Source: Erythrobacter sp. UBA2510
GTDB taxonomy: Bacteria > Pseudomonadota > Alphaproteobacteria > Sphingomonadales > Sphingomonadaceae
NCBI GenBank assembly: GCA_002341345.1
Contig: DDNW01000019.1
Location: forward strand, 2,814 to 8,025
Length of the DNA: 5,212 nucleotides
Reading direction: 5' to 3'
The position numbers and the translations under genes are program-made. Position 1 is the first letter of the stretch. Every line of letters begins with the position of its first letter. Shown in pieces: positions 1 through 5,212 of this stretch. A model generated the notes under the pieces. That model saw only the letters and a program-made list of their open reading frames with translations, had not been told where the DNA came from and did no database searches.

Positions 1-827
1 TCGGCCCAGATCGCATCGTCATGGTCGCGGGCGTCGGCAGGGTCGATCGCGACGATCGGCAGATCACGCAAATCCTCGCGCTTTTCCTCGCTCAAGGTCA
101 GTTTGGCGGCGGCCTCTGCCCCTGTCAGAGCTTCTTCGGGGAAGCTGTGCGGAATACCGTATTTGTGGATCGCGATCAGGCTGTAGCTCTTCGGCGCGAG
201 CGGATCGCCAAGCACTTCGGTAACCTTGACGCCCGAACGGGCACCACGCCCAACCGGCTCGGCCAACACGAGATTACCTTCCTCCGCCCCGCCAATATCG
301 GCGATGCGCGAGGCATTGCGGATGCGCTTGTCGACGGGCGCGAGCCATGCCGCACCGCTATTGTCCAGCTCGACCACGCCCAGCAGCGACTGCTGGCTGT
401 CGGGCAGTTTCTTCATCGGGTGCGCGAGCCAGCCCTTACCCGCCTCTTCCGTGCGCGCCAGCACCCGGTCGCCCTTGCGCAAGGCGGCCTGTTTCTTCTT
501 TTCGATCACCCGCAGGCGTGGCGGCGGCACGGCGTCATCGGGCTGCCAGCTATCGGGAATCGCGATCGGTTCGCCATCCTCGATATCGACCACGCGCAGC
601 ACGGTGACTTTCGGAACGCCGCCCATGCGGTGAAACGCCGTCTTGCTACCGTCAATCAGGCCTTCCTCGGCCATGTCCTTGAGCAGCTTCTTGAGCGCGA
701 TCTTTTCCTGCCCCTTGATACGGAAATGCTTGCCGATCTCGCGCTTGCCGACCTGCCCGTCGGCCGAACGGATAAATTCGAGGACCTGCTCGCGACTGGG
801 CAGACCGGCTGGAGGACGCTGGCTCAT
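1..827 (-). CDS. rnr: Ribonuclease R, N-terminal part (3' end of gene lies beyond the left edge)
   Basis: Processive 3'-to-5' exoribonuclease of the RNase II/RNB family that degrades structured RNA in the cytoplasm. The reading frame stays open from the ATG at 827 to the window edge, giving 275 whole codons of a protein that usually has about 700-800 residues. Residues 8-62 look like the N-terminal winged-helix domain of RNase R (GLPSREQVLEFI, then a basic helix and KKLLKDMAEEGLI). Residues about 75-235 fit the cold-shock-like OB domains (RKGDRVLAR; GVVELDNSGAAW at about 150). The RNB domain begins near residue 256 with LPIVAIDPADARDHDDAIW. Its aspartates D262, D268, D270 and D271 have the same spacing as the metal-binding aspartates of E. 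coli RNase II (D201, D207, D209, D210). The winged-helix domain favours RNase R over RNase II. The start ATG overlaps the stop of the upstream M28 gene (ATGA), and no strong Shine-Dalgarno is seen, so translation probably depends on coupling. No frameshift is visible. Confidence 0.95.
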   Translation of the reverse strand, partial: MSQRPPAGLPSREQVLEFIRSADGQVGKREIGKHFRIKGQEKIALKKLLKDMAEEGLIDGSKTAFHRMGGVPKVTVLRVVDIEDGEPIAIPDSWQPDDAVPPPRLRVIEKKKQAALRKGDRVLARTEEAGKGWLAHPMKKLPDSQQSLLGVVELDNSGAAWLAPVDKRIRNASRIADIGGAEEGNLVLAEPVGRGARSGVKVTEVLGDPLAPKSYSLIAIHKYGIPHSFPEEALTGAEAAAKLTLSEEKREDLRDLPIVAIDPADARDHDDAIWA

Positions 828-2194
828 TCGCTTGTTTCGAGCGGGTAGAAGTCCCCGCCCGGTACCGCGCTTGCAATCGGGCTTTCGATGTCGTCCTCCG
901 ATACGGAAGAGACGCCGATGATCCAGTCATCGCCGCGCTCCGGGAAGAGGGTGACTTCAATCGGGCCGTCCTGTGCACCAGCGGGCATGTCTCCAGCCGA
1001 GACGGTAGTCCGCAATTCCCACTCAGGCTCATCGGTCGCACGGCGATAGACATGGTAATGATCCGCCCCGGCGACAGGCTCGATGGTCAGCGCGATATCG
1101 GGTCGCACGACCCCGTCGGCCTTTACCCGCGGCGGCATCGGTGCGCGGGCAAGAAGGTCCAGCGCACGCACGTTCAGCTGCGTCACCTTGGCGAGATAGG
1201 CAAAATCCATCTCGTCCACGGTGTCTCCATAGGTAACCCCGTCTTCGACGCGAAGGTCCTGATGCTGGTGCTCGTAATCCTCGATCGCGACCGAGAAGCG
1301 GATCGCCGGGAGCCCGCGCGCCAGGAACGGCAGGTGGTCCCCGCCCCGCCCCATGCGGTCGCTGCGCCAGGTCTGCCTCACGATAAGCCCGTCGGCACTC
1401 CCGCTGGCAACCCCTGCCAGCCAGCGCGAGAGATTGCGGCTCGGGCTATCGTTCGCCCCGCCCATGCTGCGCATACGGTCGCGCGTCGCCTCATCCGCAT
1501 CGGCGCGAATCCCTTCGGAGAACACACGTACATGTCTGTCGTCGCACGTGCCGTCCGACCCGCATGTACCGCCCACGACATCGTTGTTGAGCACCGCCTT
1601 GACGGTCCAGCCCTGCTCGATGGCATAGTCGGCAAGCAATGCTCCGCCGAGCAGGCCCTGTTCCTCGCCCGAGAGCAGCGCATAGACGATAGTCGTCGGA
1701 TATTGCCGCTGCGAGAGAATGCGGGCGGCCTCCAGCACCAGCGCGCTGCCGCTGGCATTGTCGTTGGCGCCGGGCGCATCGCTGGTCGCATTCATCGGGT
1801 CGCTCACGCGGCTGTCGATATGGCCTTGGACGATCACGACCTCTTCCGGGCGCACAGTGCCGCGCTGGATCGCGACGACGTTCTCGATCAGCGCTGGCTC
1901 AAGGATGCGGCGGCTTGTTTCCATGCGGCTTGGGGGGACGATTTCGAGGCACCCGCCACACGCTTCGCTGGTCTTGCGAAACGCGCCCTCACCCCAGCGG
2001 CGAGCCGCGCCAATGCCACGTACCGGGTCGTCAGTCACAGAAAGCGTATGGCGCGTACCAAAGCCGACCATCGTCTCGACATCGGTGCGCAGGCGATCCT
2101 GCGAAACACCCTCTCCGGGGTCGGATTGGGCGAACGCAGGAGTGCTGAGGGTGGGAGCGGCCATCAACAGGGCCAGCAGGCTTTTCAAATGCAT
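824..2194 (-). CDS. Exported M28-family zinc metallopeptidase (aminopeptidase-like) with C-terminal Fn3-like domain
   Basis: Predicted to release N-terminal residues from peptides in the periplasm or outside the cell; substrate specificity cannot be read from sequence. The product is 456 residues from the ATG at 2194. An in-frame TTG at 2239 would add 15 residues in front of the signal peptide, so the ATG is preferred. Residues 1-22 are a signal peptide (MHLKSLLALLMAAP..., cleavage likely after AFA). The M28 co-catalytic zinc site is complete: H125 in QGHIDS, D145 in GANDNASG, catalytic E177 and ligand E178 in SGEEQGL, D205 in LNNDVVG, and H309 or H311 in YEHQHQD. The H-to-D spacing (20) and E-to-D spacing (27) match the Aeromonas aminopeptidase. 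Residues about 355-456 resemble a fibronectin type III domain (ADHYHVYRR; DWIIGVSSVSEDD). The four cysteines, C79/C82 (CGGC) and C211/C217, could form disulfides, consistent with export. The stop overlaps the rnr start by 4 nt, so it is probably the first gene of a two-gene unit. Confidence is high for family and export, moderate for aminopeptidase activity. Confidence 0.93.
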   Translation of the reverse strand: MHLKSLLALLMAAPTLSTPAFAQSDPGEGVSQDRLRTDVETMVGFGTRHTLSVTDDPVRGIGAARRWGEGAFRKTSEACGGCLEIVPPSRMETSRRILEPALIENVVAIQRGTVRPEEVVIVQGHIDSRVSDPMNATSDAPGANDNASGSALVLEAARILSQRQYPTTIVYALLSGEEQGLLGGALLADYAIEQGWTVKAVLNNDVVGGTCGSDGTCDDRHVRVFSEGIRADADEATRDRMRSMGGANDSPSRNLSRWLAGVASGSADGLIVRQTWRSDRMGRGGDHLPFLARGLPAIRFSVAIEDYEHQHQDLRVEDGVTYGDTVDEMDFAYLAKVTQLNVRALDLLARAPMPPRVKADGVVRPDIALTIEPVAGADHYHVYRRATDEPEWELRTTVSAGDMPAGAQDGPIEVTLFPERGDDWIIGVSSVSEDDIESPIASAVPGGDFYPLETSE

Positions 2195-2302
2195 GCCGAC
2201 ATCATTCGCGCACCCGCGCTGGCAGCGCAAGCCCGGCAATTGCCAGCAACGATTTTAGTTTCTAATGCAACCGCAGAACTTGCTACTTGAAAGTCCTCCC
2301 GA
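2195..2302. promoter_or_regulatory. Divergent intergenic control region between the M28 and M3 peptidase genes
   Basis: This 108-bp gap is the only substantial non-coding DNA in the window and must hold the promoters of both flanking genes, unless translation of the M28 gene begins at the TTG at 2239. Rightward, toward the M3 gene, TTGCCA at 2240-2245 and TCTAAT at 2261-2266 each match the sigma-70 consensus at 5 of 6 positions, but the 15-bp spacer is shorter than ideal. Leftward, toward the M28 gene, TAAAAT (reverse complement of 2252-2257) is a plausible -10 without a good -35. The stretch 2251-2266 is the most AT-rich part of the gap. The ribosome-binding sites on both sides are weak: GAAAG at 2289-2293 is the best candidate for M3, and none is obvious for M28. 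No operator or riboswitch was recognised. The individual promoter calls are inference from consensus matching. Confidence 0.4.
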
Positions 2303-4306
2303 ATGAAGCGCATTCTGGCCGCTATCATGCTTGCCTCTGCCACGATCGCCACCCAGGCCCACGCGACCTCGGCCCGCCAGATGATGGGCCCCGTCCTCAC
2401 CGATCCCACGCCCGAGCAATTGACCGAGCGCTGTGACTTCTACCTCAGTGTCATCGAACAACGCCGCGATTCACTGGTGACTGGCGATGCACCAGCGCGG
2501 GTCGACACCACGCTCGAAATGTATGACGATATTTCCGGTCTGCTGGGTGCAGCCGGGGGCGAGTTTACGCTTTACCGCGAAGTGCTGCTGACAGAAGAAT
2601 TGCGCGACACAGCCGCCAAATGTGAAGTCCGTATCGACGAAGTTGCCGCACGGATTTCGCTCTCACGCCCGATCTACGACAAGCTTGCCGCCGTGGATGC
2701 TGCTGATGAGGACGCGGCGACGCAAAAGTATCTGTCCGAAACTCTGGCCAGTTTCGAGCGCGGCGGTGTTGCGCTCGACGACGACGAGCGCGCCAGGGTG
2801 CAGGCGATCCGTGACGAGCTGGGCGAACTCTCCGCCGGATTTGCGCGCAATATCGCGCAGGATGTGCGCAGCATCGAGGTGACGCCGGAAGAGCTCGCGG
2901 GCCTGCCGCAGGACTTCATCGATGCGCGCGAGGTCAAGCCCGACGGTACGATCACGCTGACCACTGCCTATACCGACTATCAGCCGGTCATGGTCTATGC
3001 CGAAAGCGACGACCTGCGCCGCCGGTTCTCCGAAGTCTATGCCCAGCGCGCCTGGCCGCAGAACGATGAATTGCTCAGGCGCATGTTTACTCTGCGCAAT
3101 GAACTGGCGGGCTTGCTGGGCCGCGAGAATTATGCCGAGGTTGCCCTCGCCGACAAGATGCTCGACACCCCCGAGAAAGTGTCTGAGCTGATGGCCTCGA
3201 TCGAGGAGGTTTCGCGCCCGCTGGCCGAGCAGGAATATGATCGCATGCTCGGCGTCTTGCAGCAGTTGCGCCCCGGTGCAGAGCGGATCGACCCGTGGCA
3301 ATCGGGCTGGCTATCGAACAAGACCAAGCAGGCGCTGTTCGATTACAATGCGCAGGAAGCGCGCCAGTACTTCGCCTATGACAATGTCCGCGACGGCGTG
3401 TTCGAGCTGGTCGAGCGATTGTTCGAGGTCGAGATTCGCGAATGGGATACGCCCGTCTGGCACGAGGATGTCGGTGCCTACGAACTGGTCGACCATGGCG
3501 AGGTCATCGGCCGTTTCTACCTCGATTCGCATCCGCGCCCTGGCAAATATACCCACGCGAACAACGTCTCGCTCTACCCCGGTGGCGATGGCGAGCCCTC
3601 GATGACCGCGGTCGTCCAGAACCTGCCCAAGGGCGACCACACGACCGGCCTGATGGAGCATTCGCAGGTCGAGACTTTCCTGCACGAATTTGGCCACGCC
3701 CTGCATGCCATGTTCGGCAGCAGCCATCGCTGGTACGGGCAGCGTTACAACGCGGTTGAATGGGACTTCATCGAGGCCCCGTCGCAGATGCTGGAAAACT
3801 GGGTCTTCGATTACGACACGCTGGCGACTTTCGCGGTCGACAAGAACGGGAACACCATCCCCCGCGAGCTGGTCGAGAAGATGAACCGGGTGCGCTATTT
3901 CAACCGCGGCATGTTTGAAATGGGCCAGTTGGGCCTCGCAGCCACTTCGCTCAATTTTCACACGATGCCAGTGCCGGAAAATCTGGGCGCGGCAACCCGT
4001 GAATGGCAAAATGCCTATGCGACGATCCCCTCGCCCGAATTCTCGGAAATGCAGGCGGCTTTCACCCACCTCGACGGGTACAGCGCCTATTACTACACCT
4101 ATGCGTGGTCGCGCGTGATTGCCGCCGATCTTTATGCCAGGTTCGAAGCCGACGGGCTGAACAACCCGGCGGTGTCCGGCGCCTATCGCCACAAGGTGCT
4201 GGAGCCGGGCGCGACCCTGCCCGCCGCCCGACTGGTGACGGATTTCCTCGGCCGCGAGGTGGAATTTGACGCTTTCGCCGGGGAGGTGGCCAAAAGCGTC
4301 GAGTAG
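2303..4306 (+). CDS. Exported M3-family zinc oligopeptidase (thimet oligopeptidase / OpdA / Dcp-like)
   Basis: Zinc metallopeptidase predicted to cut short peptides; the 667-residue length is normal for family M3. Residues 1-21 form a signal peptide (MKRILAAIMLASATIATQ, cleavage probably after AHA), so the enzyme should act in the periplasm, unlike the mostly cytosolic OpdA. The region to about residue 200 is helical; the catalytic domain follows. The zinc motif is HEFGH at 461-465 with catalytic E462, and the third ligand is E491 in DFIEAPSQMLENW, 26 residues after H465 (25 in thimet oligopeptidase). The C-terminal substrate loop HLDGYSAYYYTYAW (589-602) corresponds to the thimet oligopeptidase loop; Y593, Y597 and Y600 match its Y605, Y609 and Y612. 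The only two cysteines, C44 and C107, are both N-terminal and could form one disulfide in the periplasm. The ATG at 2303 is chosen because it starts the signal peptide directly; its Shine-Dalgarno is weak. Whether it is an endo-oligopeptidase or a dipeptidyl carboxypeptidase cannot be decided, so no gene symbol is given. Confidence 0.94.
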   Translation: MKRILAAIMLASATIATQAHATSARQMMGPVLTDPTPEQLTERCDFYLSVIEQRRDSLVTGDAPARVDTTLEMYDDISGLLGAAGGEFTLYREVLLTEELRDTAAKCEVRIDEVAARISLSRPIYDKLAAVDAADEDAATQKYLSETLASFERGGVALDDDERARVQAIRDELGELSAGFARNIAQDVRSIEVTPEELAGLPQDFIDAREVKPDGTITLTTAYTDYQPVMVYAESDDLRRRFSEVYAQRAWPQNDELLRRMFTLRNELAGLLGRENYAEVALADKMLDTPEKVSELMASIEEVSRPLAEQEYDRMLGVLQQLRPGAERIDPWQSGWLSNKTKQALFDYNAQEARQYFAYDNVRDGVFELVERLFEVEIREWDTPVWHEDVGAYELVDHGEVIGRFYLDSHPRPGKYTHANNVSLYPGGDGEPSMTAVVQNLPKGDHTTGLMEHSQVETFLHEFGHALHAMFGSSHRWYGQRYNAVEWDFIEAPSQMLENWVFDYDTLATFAVDKNGNTIPRELVEKMNRVRYFNRGMFEMGQLGLAATSLNFHTMPVPENLGAATREWQNAYATIPSPEFSEMQAAFTHLDGYSAYYYTYAWSRVIAADLYARFEADGLNNPAVSGAYRHKVLEPGATLPAARLVTDFLGREVEFDAFAGEVAKSVE

Positions 4307-4315
4307 GGTGCCCTA
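4304..4315. repeat. 12-bp palindrome holding both convergent stop codons
   Basis: The sequence TAGGGTGCCCTA has perfect 5-bp arms around a TG centre. The left arm contains the TAG stop of the M3 gene and the right arm the TAG stop of proS on the other strand. An outer pair of 6-bp inverted arms, GTGGCC at 4286-4291 and GGCCAC at 4325-4330, surrounds it. There is no T-tract on either strand, so it is not a standard rho-independent terminator. It might still stall convergent transcription, or the symmetry may be chance. Confidence 0.3.
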
Positions 4316-5212
4316 GTATGCCCGGGCCACGAGAATCCGTTCCACAGCAGGCTCGCCGGTAAAGATGCAGGGCCCGTTCGCAGGACCTGCATCGGCGGGC
4401 ACGTTGCGGAAGGTCAGCTTCAGTTCTTTCAGCCGTTCCTCGACAGCGCCGAGGGCTGCGCCGGTCGGTTTCGACCAGTTCACCTCGGCCCAACCGGGGA
4501 ATGTCTTGTCCTCGGCGAAGAAGTCCGCCAGCGCCTCGAAGCTGGCGATGCTGCGGTCGATATTGGCCTCGCGCCGATCGCACGCAACGGCGAGCATGCC
4601 GGTCTGCATCTCCTCGAGCATCGCCGGGATCTGCGTCGCCGCATCCTCGCGCGTGGGGCTTTGGAAGGCAGGCTTGCCAGTCTCGGCATTCCACAGTGCA
4701 TCGCGCCGCAACAGCGAGACGACGCCGTTTTCCATGTCGCGACCGCCAACCTCGATAATGACCGGCGCGCCCTTGCGCACCCAGTCCCAGCGCTTGGCCG
4801 CCGCCTTGCCGGGGCGCTTGTCGAGTAACACGCGTACCGGCTCACCCAGAGCAGAGACACTGGAGAGCGAGGCGCGCAGACTTTCGCAATAGTCGAGCAG
4901 CGCGGCATCCTGATCGTTATCGCGCAGCATCGGCAGGATCACCACCTGGAACGGGGCGATGGCGGGCGGTACGCGCAGGCCGTCATCGTCCCCATGGGTC
5001 ATGATCACGCCGCCGACCATGCGCGTCGAAACGCCCCAGCTGGTCGTATGCGCGAGCGCCTGTCCGCCTTCGCGGTCCTGAAAGCGGATGTTGGAGGCCT
5101 CGGCGAAACTGGTGCCCAGATAATGGGACGTGCCCGCCTGCAGCGCCTTGCCATCCTGCATCATCGCCTCGATCGACCAGGTCTCGACCGCGCCCGGAAA
5201 ACGCTCGTTTTC
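4313..5212 (-). CDS. proS: Prolyl-tRNA synthetase, archaeal/eukaryote-like type, C-terminal part (5' end lies beyond the right edge)
   Basis: Class II aminoacyl-tRNA synthetase that charges tRNA-Pro with proline in the cytoplasm. The frame is open from the window edge (ENERFPGAVETWSIEA...) to the TAG at 4313, giving 299 residues, roughly the last 60 percent of a short ProRS of about 500 residues. Numbered from the first visible residue, QAGTSHYLGTSF (about 25-36) is the substrate-binding segment. TTSWGVSTRMVGGVIMTHGD (about 56-75) is class II motif 3, with R64 as the motif arginine. PPAIAPFQVVILPM opens the anticodon-binding domain (about 82-180), which includes GAPVIIEVGGRDMENG. The last 100 residues are the extra C-terminal module, ending in the terminal tyrosine (ARAY) typical of this type. 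Motif 3 in STRM..GG form, the C-terminal module and the final Tyr separate it from classical bacterial ProRS, which has a G-G-R-T motif 3. The C-terminal module keeps only one of the usual cysteine ligands (CIFTGEP, C282), so it probably does not bind zinc. The gene converges on the M3 gene with a 6-bp gap. Confidence 0.95.
   Translation of the reverse strand, partial: ENERFPGAVETWSIEAMMQDGKALQAGTSHYLGTSFAEASNIRFQDREGGQALAHTTSWGVSTRMVGGVIMTHGDDDGLRVPPAIAPFQVVILPMLRDNDQDAALLDYCESLRASLSSVSALGEPVRVLLDKRPGKAAAKRWDWVRKGAPVIIEVGGRDMENGVVSLLRRDALWNAETGKPAFQSPTREDAATQIPAMLEEMQTGMLAVACDRREANIDRSIASFEALADFFAEDKTFPGWAEVNWSKPTGAALGAVEERLKELKLTFRNVPADAGPANGPCIFTGEPAVERILVARAY

Noticed and set aside
21..848. 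Rightward open frame (275 codons) opposite rnr
   Set aside because: It covers the same bases as the RNase R frame, whose winged-helix domain and catalytic aspartates are clear. The plus-strand product shows no known motif.
2195..2239. TTG start at 2239 for the M28 gene, adding 15 residues
   Set aside because: The added residues (PGLRCQRGCANDVG) would sit in front of a complete signal peptide that starts at the ATG at 2194, and no ribosome-binding site precedes the TTG.
1052..2290. Long rightward open frame (412 codons) lying antisense to the M28 gene
   Set aside because: It is the mirror of a GC-rich coding frame, has no recognisable domain and is rich in Arg/Ala/His as antisense shadows are. 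The minus-strand M28 protein has a complete active site and signal peptide.
3311..4192. Leftward open frame (293 codons) antisense to the M3 peptidase catalytic domain
   Set aside because: It is a shadow of the M3 gene: no motif and no ribosome-binding site, while the opposite strand encodes HEFGH and the substrate loop.
4286..4330. Rho-independent bidirectional terminator between the M3 and proS genes
   Set aside because: The stems are short (5-6 bp), the inner loop is only 2 nt, and neither strand has a following T-tract.
1..5212. New defence, toxin-antitoxin, CRISPR or mobile system
   Set aside because: All coding space is filled by four known-family genes. No spaced direct repeats, terminal inverted repeats, transposase, integrase or small paired ORFs were seen.

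Overview
The window is GC-rich and tightly packed. It reads like the chromosome of an alphaproteobacterium, most likely a sphingomonad or Erythrobacter relative. This is inferred from overall protein character, GC-rich codon use and gene dress, because there is no rRNA or other taxonomic marker here. I see no mobile element, CRISPR array, tRNA, or cluster resembling a defence or biosynthetic system. All four genes are recognisable members of known families.

Layout. At the left, reading leftward, is the 5' part of an RNase R gene (rnr, 1-827), cut by the window edge just after the catalytic aspartates. Directly upstream on the same strand is an exported M28-family zinc aminopeptidase-like protein (824-2194). 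Its stop codon overlaps the rnr start as ATGA, so the two probably form a translationally coupled pair. A 108-bp divergent intergenic region (2195-2302) separates this pair from a rightward gene for an exported M3-family oligopeptidase (2303-4306). That gene runs into the 3' end of a leftward prolyl-tRNA synthetase gene (proS, 4313-5212, cut by the right edge), with only 6 bp between the two stop codons.

How they relate. Two metallopeptidases with N-terminal signal peptides diverge from one short control region. A reasonable inference is that both act in periplasmic or extracellular peptide turnover, with the M3 enzyme cutting oligopeptides and the M28 enzyme removing terminal residues. RNase R (RNA decay) and ProRS (translation) are housekeeping genes with no obvious functional tie to the peptidases.

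Points most worth a second look: the ProRS is of the archaeal/eukaryote-like type rather than the classical bacterial type, and its C-terminal zinc-binding module appears to have lost most of its cysteine ligands; a secreted peptidase is coupled to rnr; and the convergent M3/proS stop codons lie in one small palindrome. No convincing new system was found.
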